Assembly (NCBI RefSeq): GCF_002256285.1
Contig: NZ_NKJE01000016.1
Coordinates: forward strand, 25,240-89,239
DNA: 64,000 bases
Reading direction: 5' to 3'
Origin: Flavobacterium sp. BFFFF1
GTDB taxonomy: Bacteria > Bacteroidota > Bacteroidia > Flavobacteriales > Flavobacteriaceae
Within the stretch, counting starts at the first letter, position 1. Each line of letters starts with the position of its first letter. Both the position numbers and the translations under genes were made by a program. This document shows positions 54,234 through 63,689 of the stretch, piece by piece. Below the pieces are notes generated by a model. The model saw only the letters and a program-made list of their open reading frames with translations, did no database searches and had not been told where the DNA came from.

Positions 54234-56369
54234 CTATCTTTTTATTCCTTCTAAATCTAATAAAAAACTGAATTCCTTCGCCAGCTCCTTCAACGCCTCA
54301 AAGCGGCCCGAAGCGCCACCATGTCCGGCATCCATGTTTGTGTCCAGAAACAACAGGTTCCGATCTGTTTTCATCGCCCTCAGCTTAGCCACCCACTTTG
54401 CAGGTTCCCAATACTGCACCTGTGAGTCGTGTAGTCCCGTAGAAACATACATATTAGGGTAAGCTTTAGCCGCCACGTTATCATAGGGCGAATACGATTT
54501 CATATACTCATAATAAGCCTGTTCGTTTGGATTTCCCCATTCGTCATATTCTCCTGTCGTCAGTGGGATCGAATCGTCAAGCATCGTCGTGACCACATCC
54601 ACAAAAGGTACCTGTGCAATGATCCCGTGATACAATTCCGGTGCCATGTTCGCAACCGCACCCATCAACAAGCCTCCTGCAGAACCGCCCTCAGCGTACA
54701 AATGCGCTGCAGAGGTGTATTTTTCCGCAATCAGGTATTTCGAACAGTCGATAAAGTCGGTAAACGTATTCTTCTTTTTCAGCAGCTTACCGTCTTCATA
54801 CCAGTTCCTGCCAAGCTCTTCTCCACCACGGATGTGCGCAATCACGTACACAAAACCCCGGTCCAGTAAAGACAGCCTCGTCGAGGAGAAATAAGGATCC
54901 ATCGAGGCGCCATAAGACCCGTATGCATACAACAGCACTGGATTGCTGCCGTTCTTTTTAAGTCCTTTTTTATACACCACCGACATCGGTATTTTTGTAC
55001 CATCGCCCGCCGTGGCCCACAACCGCTCTTCGGTATAATTGTGCTTGTCAAAGGTTCCGCCCAGCACCTGCTGCTCCTTCTTCACTTCTTTTGCCTTCGT
55101 TTTCATGTTGAAATCGATCACCGAGGAAGGCGTGGCCATCGATTGGTAACTGTAACGCAGGATGTCCGTGTTGAAATCGACGTTCGTCACCGGATAGGCC
55201 GTATACGTTTCGCTTTCAAACGGCAGGTAATAGGCTCCTTCCCCACTCCAGGGCCTGATCTGGATTTTAGTCAGTCCGTTCGAACGCTCCTCCACAACCA
55301 GGAAATCCTTAAATATCTCTACATCTTCGAGCAGGACATCTTTGCGGTGCGGAATCACCTCTTTCCAATGGTCTTTCGACGTCGCCGTTTCCGGGGTTTT
55401 CATCAGCTTAAAATTTTCTGCCTTATCCGCATTGGTGCGGATGTAAAAATCATTACCGTAGTGCGAAATCGAGTACTCCAACCCGCGAATCCGCTTCTGG
55501 AATACCTTAAACTCCGCTTCAGGATGGTCTGCACTCAAAAAGCGGTATTCCGTCGTCAATGTACTTCCGCACTCAATAACAATGTATTTCCTTGATTTGG
55601 TTTTGCTCACATCAACAGAAAAAGTGTCGTCCTTTTCATCATAGACCAATACGTCTTTTGCAGCATCAGTTCCCGATTTGTGGCGGTACACTTTGTCTGA
55701 ACGTAAGGTTGTTTTGTCCTGACGGGTATAAAATATCGTTTGGTTGTCATTCGCCCAAACCGCACTTCCCGTCGTATTTTCAATTTTGTCGGGCATGACG
55801 GCACCACTGCCCAGGTCTTTTATCTGGATCGTGTAAATTCTGCGTCCGACGACATCAACACCGAAAGTCGCAAACCGGTTGTCCGGACTGATGCTCATGC
55901 CGCCCAATTGGAAATAACTGTGCCCTTTGGAGAGCACATTGCAATCAAACAATACCTCCTCTGCCCCATCCAGGCTGCCTTTCTTCCTTGAATAAATAGG
56001 GTAATCTTTACCGGTTTCGTAGCGGGTGATATAAAAATAGCCATTGTAGAAATACGGGACAGAACTGTCGTCTTCTTTAATCCTGGCCTTCATCTCTGTG
56101 AAAAGGTCCTTTTGGAAGTCCTTTGTGTGGGCGGTCATTCTCGCATAATACTCATTTTCCTGTTTCAGGTAATCGATGACTTCAGGATTGTCACGGTCGT
56201 TGAGCCAGTAATAATTGTCTGTCCTGACGTCGCCGAATTTCTCAAGTTGTTTGGGGATTATTTTTGCTACCGGGGCTGGTAATTTTTCTGTCATTTCTGG
56301 ATTGCTTTTTTTAGTGCATGAAACTGCTAAAATAAGCGAAACACATACCATTGCAGTTATATTTTTCAT
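54234..56369 (-). CDS. S9A-family oligopeptidase (oligopeptidase B-like), predicted lipoprotein
   Basis: 711 residues. The N-terminus is a lipoprotein signal ([12 protein letters not shown], Cys about 19), unusual because the best-known oligopeptidase B enzymes are cytosolic. A seven-bladed propeller (about 70-440) precedes the alpha/beta hydrolase domain. The triad is Ser in [13 protein letters not shown] (about 563), Asp in [10 protein letters not shown] (about 648) and His in [12 protein letters not shown] (about 683). It cleaves short peptides, often after Arg or Lys. It is divergent from ybaB and downstream of nothing cotranscribed. Confidence 0.92.
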   Translation of the reverse strand: MKNITAMVCVSLILAVSCTKKSNPEMTEKLPAPVAKIIPKQLEKFGDVRTDNYYWLNDRDNPEVIDYLKQENEYYARMTAHTKDFQKDLFTEMKARIKEDDSSVPYFYNGYFYITRYETGKDYPIYSRKKGSLDGAEEVLFDCNVLSKGHSYFQLGGMSISPDNRFATFGVDVVGRRIYTIQIKDLGSGAVMPDKIENTTGSAVWANDNQTIFYTRQDKTTLRSDKVYRHKSGTDAAKDVLVYDEKDDTFSVDVSKTKSRKYIVIECGSTLTTEYRFLSADHPEAEFKVFQKRIRGLEYSISHYGNDFYIRTNADKAENFKLMKTPETATSKDHWKEVIPHRKDVLLEDVEIFKDFLVVEERSNGLTKIQIRPWSGEGAYYLPFESETYTAYPVTNVDFNTDILRYSYQSMATPSSVIDFNMKTKAKEVKKEQQVLGGTFDKHNYTEERLWATAGDGTKIPMSVVYKKGLKKNGSNPVLLYAYGSYGASMDPYFSSTRLSLLDRGFVYVIAHIRGGEELGRNWYEDGKLLKKKNTFTDFIDCSKYLIAEKYTSAAHLYAEGGSAGGLLMGAVANMAPELYHGIIAQVPFVDVVTTMLDDSIPLTTGEYDEWGNPNEQAYYEYMKSYSPYDNVAAKAYPNMYVSTGLHDSQVQYWEPAKWVAKLRAMKTDRNLLFLDTNMDAGHGGASGRFEALKELAKEFSFLLDLEGIKR

Positions 56370-56400
56370 GAAATGTATTATATAGTAACCCGCAATTTAA

Positions 56401-56408
56401 TAATTTTG
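56401..56408 (+). promoter_or_regulatory. Putative -7 element of the ybaB promoter
   Basis: TAATTTTG, an exact TAnnTTTG match, 27 bases before the chosen ATG. It lies inside a possible longer reading frame, which supports the downstream start. Confidence 0.5.
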
Positions 56409-56435
56409 CGTTTACAATTATTTAAAATTATCAAC

Positions 56436-56762
56436 ATGTTCGGAGACCTGATGGGAATGATGGGCAAACTGCAGGAAGCCCAGAAAAAAGTAGCAGAAAC
56501 AAAGCAACGACTGGATACGGTACTCATTGATGAACAAAGCGCTGACGGGCTTTTAAAAGTAACCATGACTGCCAACAGGACCATCCGGTCCATCGCAATC
56601 AACGACGAATTGCTCGAAGATAAAGAGCAACTGGAAGACTACCTGATCATGGTTATGAACAATGCCATTGTAAAAGCGACACAGATCAGCGAAGCAGAAC
56701 TGGCCTCAGCAGCAAAGGACGGTATGCCGAACCTTCCCGGCATGGACCAGTTTTTCAAATAG
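56436..56762 (+). CDS. YbaB/EbfC nucleoid-associated protein
   Basis: 108 residues, typical of the family. It starts [20 protein letters not shown]; longer reading upstream to 56373 would add residues not found in the family and would include the promoter. [20 protein letters not shown] is the central strand region. Members form dimers that bind DNA without strict sequence and are often encoded beside dnaX and recR; here the neighbours are an oligopeptidase and a threonine aldolase. Function in this organism is inferred. Confidence 0.92.
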   Translation: MFGDLMGMMGKLQEAQKKVAETKQRLDTVLIDEQSADGLLKVTMTANRTIRSIAINDELLEDKEQLEDYLIMVMNNAIVKATQISEAELASAAKDGMPNLPGMDQFFK

Positions 56763-56765
56763 CCG

Positions 56766-57797
56766 TCAGACGCGGACACTGATTTTAGACAGGATTTCAC
56801 GCACATAATCATGCATCACCTCCTTGTAGTCGAGGTGTGTGACGATGCGCAGTTTGCCGTGTCCCATCGAACTGATCGCAATGTTGCGTTCTTTGAGGGC
56901 TGCAACCAATTGGTGTTCCTTCAAACCCGCTTTCAGTGAGAAAATCAGGATATTGGTTTCCACAGGCTCTACTTTTTCTACCCAATGCAGTGTTTCCAGC
57001 AACGCGCCGAGCTCTTTGGCCCTGCGGTGGTCATCAGCAAGCCGTGCCACATGGTGGTCCAGTGCATAGATACCGGCAGCGGCCAGATACCCCACCTGGC
57101 GCATCCCGCCACCAAGGATTTTCCGGATGCGCAACGCACGGTTGATTGTTTCCTGGTCTGCGACAAGCAGTGAGCCTATGGGTGCACCCAGCCCTTTTGA
57201 AAGGCAGACCGAAATGGTATCAAACAATTGTCCGTATACCTTCGGGTTTTCCCGCGTGACCACCAGCGCATTCCACAACCGCGCCCCATCAAGGTGGAAC
57301 TTCAGGTTGTGGGCCGCACAAACCTGTTTGATGCGGGCAAGCTCATTGATATCATAACAGGCGCCACCGCCTTTATTGGTTGTATTCTCTACACACACCA
57401 GGCTCGTCAGCGGGCTGTGATAAAACTCCGGCGGGTTGATCGCCGAGGCTACCTGTTCTGCATTGATCATGCCGCGGTCGCCATCGAGCAGGCAGCACGA
57501 TACACCACTATTAAACGAAGCGCCCCCGCCTTCATAATTGAACACATGTGCCCATTTGTCAGCGATCAGCTGCTCGCCGGGCTGTGTGTGCAGCTTAATC
57601 GCCGTCTGGTTTGCCATCGTTCCGGATGGAAAAAACATCGCCGCCTCTTTTCCGAAAAGCGCCGCCACTTTTGCTTCGAGCGCGTTCACGGTGGGGTCCT
57701 GTTTGTATACGTCATCCCCTACTGCAGCCTGAAACATGTACCGGAGCATGTCCGGGGTAGGCTTTGTAACGGTATCGCTGACCAAATTTATTTCCAT
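56766..57797 (-). CDS. Low-specificity L-threonine aldolase (beta-eliminating lyase family)
   Basis: 343 residues. A PLP-dependent cytosolic enzyme that splits L-threonine or allo-threonine to glycine and acetaldehyde. The start MEINLVSDTVTKPTPDMLRY and VGDDVYKQDPTVNALE are family marks. FPSGTMANQTAIKLH binds PLP; NLKFHLDGARLWNALV has the Asp that contacts the pyridine nitrogen; SVCLSKGLGAPIGSLL has the PLP lysine (about 200). It is divergent from prfB and convergent with ybaB, separated from it by 3 bases without a clear terminator. Base composition is richer in GC than the left part of the window. Confidence 0.92.
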   Translation of the reverse strand: MEINLVSDTVTKPTPDMLRYMFQAAVGDDVYKQDPTVNALEAKVAALFGKEAAMFFPSGTMANQTAIKLHTQPGEQLIADKWAHVFNYEGGGASFNSGVSCCLLDGDRGMINAEQVASAINPPEFYHSPLTSLVCVENTTNKGGGACYDINELARIKQVCAAHNLKFHLDGARLWNALVVTRENPKVYGQLFDTISVCLSKGLGAPIGSLLVADQETINRALRIRKILGGGMRQVGYLAAAGIYALDHHVARLADDHRRAKELGALLETLHWVEKVEPVETNILIFSLKAGLKEHQLVAALKERNIAISSMGHGKLRIVTHLDYKEVMHDYVREILSKISVRV

Positions 57798-57815
57798 ATT
57801 CTCGAAAGGATGTCT

Positions 57816-57823
57816 TATTTTTG
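57816..57823 (+). promoter_or_regulatory. Putative -7 element of the prfB promoter
   Basis: TATTTTTG, an exact TAnnTTTG match, 22 bases before the prfB ATG. Confidence 0.5.
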
Positions 57824-57845
57824 CGGAAACAAAATTAAACTATTT

Positions 57846-58947
57846 ATGACAAATACCGAACAAATAAAAGGTATTGTGGAGCGCCTTGGTGCGTTGAGGA
57901 GGTATCTTTGACGTTGATGCCAAGCTAATCGAAATTACAAACGAAGAGGAGAAAACACTGGCTCCGGATTTTTGGAACAATGCCAAAGAAGCCGAAATCT
58001 ACGTTAAGAACCTCAGGGCCAAAAAGAAATGGGTCGAAGATTACCAGAAAGCCACCGAGCTGGCTGATGAGTTACAGCTCGCCTACGAGTTTTTTAAGGA
58101 AGGGGAGCTTTCTGAAACCGAACTCGATGAGGCGTATGACCAGGCCAATTCCCATATTGAAAATATCGAATTCCGAAACATGCTGTCTGATGAGGGCGAC
58201 TCGCTAAGTGCCGTCGTACAGATCACCGCAGGCGCCGGAGGTACGGAAAGCTGTGACTGGGCGGAGATGCTGATGCGCATGTACATGATGTGGGGCGAAA
58301 AGAACGGCTACAAAATCAAGGAACTGAACTTCCAGGGTGGCGAGGTCGCCGGAATCAAGACGGTCACACTCGAGTTTGAAGGCGATTACTCGTTTGGATA
58401 CCTCAAAGGAGAAAATGGCGTACACCGCCTCGTGCGCATTTCGCCGTTTGACAGCAATGCGAAACGCCACACTTCTTTTGTATCCGTATATGTGTATCCG
58501 CTGGCCGACGATACGATCGAAATCGAAATCAACCCCTCCGACATCTCATGGGAAACCATGCGTTCGAGCGGGGCTGGTGGGCAGAATGTCAATAAGGTGG
58601 AGACGGCAGTACGCCTTCGGCACCATCCTACAGGCATCATCATTGAGAATTCAGAGACGCGCTCACAGCTCGACAACAAGACCAAGGCAATGCAGTTGCT
58701 GAAATCACAACTGTACGAAATTGAGCTCAAGAAAAAGCAGGCGCTGCGGGACGAAATCGAAGCCAAAAAGATGAAAATCGAATGGGGATCGCAAATCCGC
58801 AACTACGTCTTGCACCCGTACAAACTCGTGAAAGACGTACGCACCGGATATGAAACCAGCGATACCGATGGCGTGCTGAATGGCGAAATTGACGAATTCC
58901 TGAAAGCCTACCTGATGATGATGGGCCAACAGGACATCAAAGAGTAA
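57846..58947 (+). CDS. prfB: Peptide chain release factor 2, expressed by programmed +1 frameshift
   Basis: The product is 366 residues, made by joining 57846-57908 to 57910-58947. It releases peptides at UGA and UAA. The first 21 codons end at CTT, followed by an in-frame TGA; skipping the T at 57909 continues as [16 protein letters not shown]. Domain features include the anticodon-like SPF motif in [16 protein letters not shown] and the catalytic GGQ in [23 protein letters not shown] ends the usual C-terminus. Shine-Dalgarno-like AGGAGG lies just before the shift. Any annotation starting at a later ATG (such as 58180) would lose the first domain. Confidence 0.96.
57897..57912 (+). promoter_or_regulatory. 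prfB autoregulatory +1 frameshift site
   Basis: AGGAGG TAT CTT TGA C. The stimulatory Shine-Dalgarno-like AGGAGG is three bases upstream of the slippery CTT, with the poor TGA-C stop context known from other prfB genes. When release factor 2 is scarce, the ribosome shifts instead of stopping. The organism otherwise shows almost no Shine-Dalgarno sequences. Confidence 0.95.
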
Positions 58948-58960
58948 ACACAGTGTATAA

Positions 58961-58984
58961 AAAAGGGCCCGTAAGGGCCCTTTT
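58961..58984. terminator. Bidirectional terminator
   Basis: AAAAGGGCCC, GTAA, GGGCCCTTTT: a perfect inverted repeat between convergent prfB and the peroxidase gene. Confidence 0.9.
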
Positions 58985-58990
58985 ACTTTA

Positions 58991-59617
58991 TTATTTTCTG
59001 GCAGGATTTCCTGCTTCGATCCAGCTTGTAATCTTTGGATCCATCGGCGTGACATCCGATTCCAGGATTTTCTCCAGCCTGCCGTCAGCACTGATCAGGT
59101 ATTTCTGGAAATTCCATTTTACCGTCGTGGTTTTAAATTGGTTTAACGTCGCATCGGTCAGGTAACGGTACACCGGGGCCTTTTGTTCATTGGTCACCGA
59201 CACCTTCGCCATCATGGGGAAGGTTACCCCGTAGTTTTTCTGGCAAAACGTGCTGATTTCTTTATTGGTCCCAGGCTCCTGCCCGCCAAAATCGTTGGAT
59301 GGAAAACCAATAACCACAAAATTCATGTCTTTGTATTTCTGGTACAACGCTTCCAATTCTTTGTACTGCGGGGTATAGCCACATTTTGAGGCAGTATTCA
59401 CCACCATGACTTTCTTACCCTTAAGTGTCGAGAACTTAAACTCCTTGCCGTCAATATCGGTTACCACAAAATCATAAAAACTTACTTTGGGCTTTTTCTC
59501 AGGTTCCGCATTCATATCAGTTTGGATTAATTCAGGCTGCGCCATTTTCTCCTGCGCTGGCATACGAACCGGCGACAGCAGGCATGAAAAGCCGATGAGC
59601 ATTGCTATTTTTTTCAT
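58991..59617 (-). CDS. Exported glutathione-peroxidase-family thiol peroxidase
   Basis: 208 residues. The active site is NTASKCGYTPQYKELEALY, with Cys79 in place of selenocysteine; FPSNDFGGQEPGTN supplies the Gln and VKWNFQKYLIS the Trp-Asn of the tetrad. The first 21 residues are a signal peptide or lipobox (MLIGFSCLLSPVRMPAQ), so it acts outside the cytosol. Members usually reduce peroxides with thioredoxin rather than glutathione, and this organism has bacillithiol rather than an evident glutathione pathway. It is convergent with prfB. Confidence 0.92.
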   Translation of the reverse strand: MKKIAMLIGFSCLLSPVRMPAQEKMAQPELIQTDMNAEPEKKPKVSFYDFVVTDIDGKEFKFSTLKGKKVMVVNTASKCGYTPQYKELEALYQKYKDMNFVVIGFPSNDFGGQEPGTNKEISTFCQKNYGVTFPMMAKVSVTNEQKAPVYRYLTDATLNQFKTTTVKWNFQKYLISADGRLEKILESDVTPMDPKITSWIEAGNPARK

Positions 59618-59765
59618 TGTTTAAAATTTTCGAGGAAATTACTCAAATCCGCCAACATATAAAAATTTCGCGTCTAAAAAACAGCGGTTAACCGTCAAAA
59701 TGATTTCTTCAGCCGATGTTTCGACGAAAACATTAACTTTCTTTTATTATGTAACGCCGATTTTC

Positions 59766-59773
59766 TATGTTTG
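59766..59773 (+). promoter_or_regulatory. Putative -7 element for the second sigma-factor operon
   Basis: TATGTTTG, an exact TAnnTTTG match, 22 bases before the chosen ATG. It lies within a longer open frame starting at 59700, which argues against that start. Confidence 0.55.
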
Positions 59774-59795
59774 TAAGAACATTAATCCATCACAA

Positions 59796-60326
59796 ATGAC
59801 ACAGGAAGAATTACTCCCCATGGTCCTCAGAAAAGACGACCGTGCTTTCACCCTACTGTATGACATGTATTCGAAAAACCTTTACGGCGTGATTTACAAC
59901 CTTGTAAAGGACCGCGAAGAAGCCGAAGATGTACTCCAGGAGGTATTTGTAAAGATCTGGAAAAACATTGAAACCTATAACGAAGGCAAAGGGCGCTTCT
60001 TCACCTGGATCCTGAATATTGCACGGAATACCGCGATTGACAAGCTGCGTTCCAAGGGCTTTAACAACAGCCAGAAAAACCTCAGTGCAGATAATTTCGT
60101 ACATCTACTTGACGACAGCAACAAGATGGCCAACCGGATCGATACGATTGGTATCAAGGAATTCGTCAAAAAATTGAAACCGAAATGCATTCAGATCATC
60201 GACCTGCTTTTCTTTAAAGGCTACACCCAACAGGAAGCCTCTGACGAGCTTGAAATCCCGCTGGGGACCGTCAAGACCCAGAACCGGAACTGCATGAATG
60301 ATTTGAGAAACTTTTTACAGGTATAA
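59796..60326 (+). CDS. RNA polymerase ECF-type sigma factor (second system)
   Basis: 176 residues from MTQEELLPMVLRKDDRAFTL. Region 2: LYDMYSKNLYGVIYNLVKD, EDVLQEVFVKIWKNIETYN and FFTWILNIARNTAIDKLR. Region 4: IQIIDLLFFKGYTQQEASDE, then IPLGTVKTQNRNCMNDLRNF. This resembles the SigK-like group paired with RskA-type anti-sigma factors, and such an anti-sigma gene follows with no spacing (stop TAA directly before ATG). Confidence 0.95.
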   Translation: MTQEELLPMVLRKDDRAFTLLYDMYSKNLYGVIYNLVKDREEAEDVLQEVFVKIWKNIETYNEGKGRFFTWILNIARNTAIDKLRSKGFNNSQKNLSADNFVHLLDDSNKMANRIDTIGIKEFVKKLKPKCIQIIDLLFFKGYTQQEASDELEIPLGTVKTQNRNCMNDLRNFLQV

Positions 60327-61121
60327 ATGGAAAATACATCATATATTGAATCAGGAATTTTAGAGCTCTATGTATTTGGGGCGCTAAATGAAGACGAAAT
60401 GAAGGAAGTGAGCGAAATGGCCGCCAAGCACCAGGATATCCGCGATGAGATCCTGTCCATTGAGAAGGCCGTGATCAGCCTGTCCTTCAGCATGTCCCCT
60501 TACCTATCCGCCGCCAATTTTGACCGCATCCGCAAACAGCTGATTGACAAACATGCGGGCGTGATCGACATCAGGAAACGCAGCAATGCCGGCGCCTACA
60601 TCGGATGGGCCGCGGCGATACTGCTGCTCGTGGGTACGTACTACTTCTACAACGAGAATGCCTCTGCCCAAAACCAGGTCGCAACCATGTCCGCTGAAAA
60701 CAACCGGATGAAAGGCGACATGAACCAGCTCGAGCAAAAAACGAAAACTACTGAAAGCATGCTGGCCGTGGTTCGGGATGAAAACAACATCATCGTACCA
60801 CTTGGTGGACAAACCGTAGCACCCGAAGCCAAAGCCAGGATCTATTGGAACAAGTCCACACAGGCCGTTTACGTCGATGCAAGCGGATTGCCGGAACCAC
60901 CGGAAGGAAAAGAATACCAGGTATGGGCACTGCAGTTGAGTCCGCAGCTCGTGCCTACAAGCATCGGTCTGCTTGCCGACTTTAAAGCCAACAACTACAA
61001 ACTGTTCGCTGTGGACAGTGCCGCGGCACCGCAGGGATTCGGGATTACCCTCGAGCCTGCCGGAGGAAGCCCGACACCTACGATGGAGCAGCTGTATACT
61101 TTAGGCGCAATCAAAGCATAA
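60327..61121 (+). CDS. RskA-type membrane anti-sigma factor
   Basis: 264 residues. The N-terminal cytosolic part (about 1-90) is the sigma-binding domain: ESGILELYVFGALNEDEM and HQDIRDEILSIEKAV. One membrane helix is at about 92-108 (AYIGWAAAILLLVGTYYF). The periplasmic part has a short coiled coil (NNRMKGDMNQLEQKTKTTES) and an RskA C-terminal domain (ARIYWNKSTQAVYVDASGLP, EYQVWALQL and FGITLEPAGGSPTPT). Regulated proteolysis is the usual release mechanism. Paired with the sigma gene just upstream. Confidence 0.93.
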   Translation: MENTSYIESGILELYVFGALNEDEMKEVSEMAAKHQDIRDEILSIEKAVISLSFSMSPYLSAANFDRIRKQLIDKHAGVIDIRKRSNAGAYIGWAAAILLLVGTYYFYNENASAQNQVATMSAENNRMKGDMNQLEQKTKTTESMLAVVRDENNIIVPLGGQTVAPEAKARIYWNKSTQAVYVDASGLPEPPEGKEYQVWALQLSPQLVPTSIGLLADFKANNYKLFAVDSAAAPQGFGITLEPAGGSPTPTMEQLYTLGAIKA

Positions 61122-61148
61122 CCTATTTCGACCGCATACAAAAACAGC

Positions 61149-61176
61149 AAAGCCCGTGTCCAGCGGGCTTTTTTTA
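61149..61176 (+). terminator. Terminator of the second sigma operon
   Basis: AAAGCCCG, TGTCCAG, CGGGCTTTTTTT. Confidence 0.85.
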
Positions 61177-61236
61177 TGAACGCCGTGGCAGGTGGTGCGC
61201 GATTCAGCAGATTTTTGTTACTTTACGAAAAAAAAC

Positions 61237-61818
61237 ATGTTTGAGCAGATTGATGCCGCCATTTCACGTTACGTTACCTTCTCCAAGGAAGAACTCGATA
61301 CCATGCACAGCCTGCTGGAATACCGAAAAGTGCCGCGAAAGACCATCATGCTGCGCGAAGGCGAAAAATGCAACTTCGAGGCTTTTGTCGTCAGTGGCTG
61401 CATCCGCAAGTATTTTATCGATGCGAACGGCTTTGAGGTCATCCTGCAGTTTGCCATTGAGGACGCCTGGGTCAGCGATACCTCGTTCAGTATCTATGAA
61501 GACAAGCCGAGCCAGTTGTACATCGAAACGCTCGAAGACTGCGAATTCCTGGTATTCACGCCGGAAACCAAGGAAATGCTTTTTGCCAAAGCGCCGAAGT
61601 TCGAGCGCGCCTTCCGCATCCTGATGATGCGCAGCCTCGCCGTTACCCAGGCCCGGCTGTTCAACACCATTGCGAAGACGGCGACCGAAAAATACCTCGA
61701 GTTCGTCGCACAGTACCCTACGATTCCACAGCGTGTCGCGCAACACTACATCGCCTCGTACCTTGGCATCTCGGCCGAGTTCCTGAGCAAAGTACGGACG
61801 AGGCTCGCCAAAAAGTAA
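61237..61818 (+). CDS. Crp/Fnr-family transcriptional regulator
   Basis: 193 residues from MFEQIDAAISRYVTFSKEEL. The N-terminal cyclic-nucleotide-binding-like barrel spans about 10-125 (LREGEKCNFEAFVVSGCIRK, SFSIYEDKPSQLYIETLED). The dimer helix follows. The C-terminal part (QHYIASYLGISAEFLSKVRT) is a short winged-helix recognition region. No Cys cluster for an Fe-S cofactor is present, and the Arg/Glu residues of a true cAMP site are not evident, so the ligand is unknown. It lies alone in the plus strand before the acyl-CoA ligase. Confidence 0.9.
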   Translation: MFEQIDAAISRYVTFSKEELDTMHSLLEYRKVPRKTIMLREGEKCNFEAFVVSGCIRKYFIDANGFEVILQFAIEDAWVSDTSFSIYEDKPSQLYIETLEDCEFLVFTPETKEMLFAKAPKFERAFRILMMRSLAVTQARLFNTIAKTATEKYLEFVAQYPTIPQRVAQHYIASYLGISAEFLSKVRTRLAKK

Positions 61819-61852
61819 TTCCAACACGTTGTAAGGGCCTGACAAAACAAAA

Positions 61853-61882
61853 TTTGCCGTTCTGCATAAAATCGTTAATTTG
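61853..61882 (+). promoter_or_regulatory. Putative promoter of the acyl-CoA ligase gene
   Basis: TTTG (61853-61856), 18 bases, TTAATTTG (61875-61882), one mismatch from TAnnTTTG. The ATG chosen at 61904 is 22 bases downstream. Confidence 0.5.
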
Positions 61883-61903
61883 CAGCCAAATATACCGACC
61901 GAT

Positions 61904-63682
61904 ATGACGACAATTACCAGGCTTTTTGACTTTCCCTATTACCAGCTTGAAAAACACGATCTAAAAGAAGCACTGGTAACCAAATACAATGGGCAGTGGG
62001 TTGCCACATCGACACGGGAGTATATTTCCAAAGCCAATGCCATTTCGCGGGCATTGCTGCGTATGGGCGTACAAAAAGACGATAAGATTGCCGTGATCTC
62101 GTCATCCAACCGCACCGAATGGAACATCATGGACATCGGTATTTTACAGGTCGCCGCACAAAATGTACCGATCTATCCGACGATTTCCGAAGAAGACTAC
62201 GAATACATCCTGAACCACTCGGAAGCCAAATACTGTTTCGTTTCCGATCCTGAAGTGCTCGGCAAAGTCAATGCGATTAAGGACAATGTGCCTTCGTTGC
62301 TGAAAGTATTCTGCTTCGACCACATCGACGGCTGTGACCACTGGGAAACGCTGTTGGAACTGGGCAGCGACGAAAGCAACCAGGCTGAAGTCGACCAAAT
62401 CAAAGCAACCATTCAGTCCGAAGACCTCGCCACGATCATTTATACCTCCGGAACCACCGGCAAACCCAAAGGCGTGATGCTGTCGCACAACAATATCGTG
62501 TCGAATGTACTCGGCAGTGCCCCGCGCATCCCGTTTGAGGAAGGCCAAAGCCGTGCGCTGAGCTTCCTGCCGATCTGCCACATCTATGAGCGCATGATCC
62601 TGTACATTTACCAGTACTATGGTGTTTCAGTGTACTTTGCGGAGTCGATTGAAAAACTCGTCGACAACCTCAAGGAGACACACCCTACGGTAATTACGGC
62701 CGTCCCAAGGCTGCTCGAAAAAGTATACGACCGCATTTATGCCAAAGGTAGCGAGCTGACCGGCATCAAGAAAAAACTGTTTTTCTGGGCGATTGACCTC
62801 GGATTGAAATACGAACCTTATGGGCAGAATGGCCCCTGGTACACGTTCCAGCTCGCCATGGCGCGCAAGCTGATCTTCAGCAAATGGAAAGAAGGCCTGG
62901 GCGGCAAACTCGAACTGATGGTTTCCGGAAGTGCGGCGCTGCAGCCCCGCCTCGCGCGGATCTTCGCTGCGGCCGAAATCTATGTGATGGAGGGCTACGG
63001 CCTGAGCGAAACGTCTCCCGTGATTGCGGTGAACGACATGCGCAACCATGGCTTCCGCATTGGAACCGTGGGGAAAGTCATTGACAATGTCGAAGTCAAG
63101 ATCGCTGCCGACGGCGAAATCCTTTGCAAAGGCCCGAATGTGATGATGGGTTATTACAAAGATCCCGAAAAGACCGCCGAAGTATTGCAGGACGGCTATT
63201 TCCACACCGGCGACATCGGTGTGATCGATGCCGATGGCTTCCTGAAGATCACTGACCGCAAGAAAGAAATGTTCAAGACATCCGGCGGCAAGTACATCGC
63301 GCCGCAACTGCTGGAAAATGCCATGAAGCAGTCGCGTTTTATCGAGCAGATCATGGTCGTGGGCGATGGGGAGAAAATGCCCGGCGCGTTCATCCAGCCG
63401 AATTTTGAATTCGTCCGGGAATGGGCCAAAATTCACCAACTCCAAATCGGAAGCAGCTATAAAGAAATTGCTGAAAATGCCGACGTGATCCGCCGTATCG
63501 GTGAGGAGGTTGACGAACTCAACAAAAAGTTTGGCAACTGGGAACAGATCAAGCGTTTTGAGCTCACGCCCAATGTATGGTCTATTGACGGTGGCGAACT
63601 CACCCCCACGCTGAAGTTAAAACGCAAGATCGTTTTGGAAAAATACCGCGACCTGTACAACAGGATCTACGGCGGTTCTTAG
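61904..63682 (+). CDS. Long-chain fatty acid--CoA ligase
   Basis: 592 residues from MTTITRLFDFPYYQLEKHDL. It activates fatty acids through an acyl-AMP to acyl-CoA. The P-loop is TIIYTSGTTGKPKGVMLSHN (about 180-200). FLPICHIYERM, VSGSAALQPRLARIF and VMEGYGLSETSPVIAV are adenylation-domain marks; GDIGVIDADGFLKITDRKKE holds the hinge and catalytic Asp and Arg. GGELTPTLKLKRKIV includes the C-terminal catalytic lysine. It may be peripheral to the inner membrane. Codon use is strongly GC-biased compared with genes in the left half of the window. Confidence 0.95.
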   Translation: MTTITRLFDFPYYQLEKHDLKEALVTKYNGQWVATSTREYISKANAISRALLRMGVQKDDKIAVISSSNRTEWNIMDIGILQVAAQNVPIYPTISEEDYEYILNHSEAKYCFVSDPEVLGKVNAIKDNVPSLLKVFCFDHIDGCDHWETLLELGSDESNQAEVDQIKATIQSEDLATIIYTSGTTGKPKGVMLSHNNIVSNVLGSAPRIPFEEGQSRALSFLPICHIYERMILYIYQYYGVSVYFAESIEKLVDNLKETHPTVITAVPRLLEKVYDRIYAKGSELTGIKKKLFFWAIDLGLKYEPYGQNGPWYTFQLAMARKLIFSKWKEGLGGKLELMVSGSAALQPRLARIFAAAEIYVMEGYGLSETSPVIAVNDMRNHGFRIGTVGKVIDNVEVKIAADGEILCKGPNVMMGYYKDPEKTAEVLQDGYFHTGDIGVIDADGFLKITDRKKEMFKTSGGKYIAPQLLENAMKQSRFIEQIMVVGDGEKMPGAFIQPNFEFVREWAKIHQLQIGSSYKEIAENADVIRRIGEEVDELNKKFGNWEQIKRFELTPNVWSIDGGELTPTLKLKRKIVLEKYRDLYNRIYGGS

Positions 63683-63689
63683 GAAAAGG

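Noticed and set aside
57228..57911. Long plus-strand frame running through the threonine aldolase region into the start of prfB.
   Set aside because: Only the last 22 codons (from 57846) are real, as the first part of prfB; the rest is antisense to the aldolase.
62627..63445. 272-residue minus-strand frame within the acyl-CoA ligase gene.
   Set aside because: It is the mirror of a GC-rich coding gene, where few stop codons occur. No domain is recognisable.
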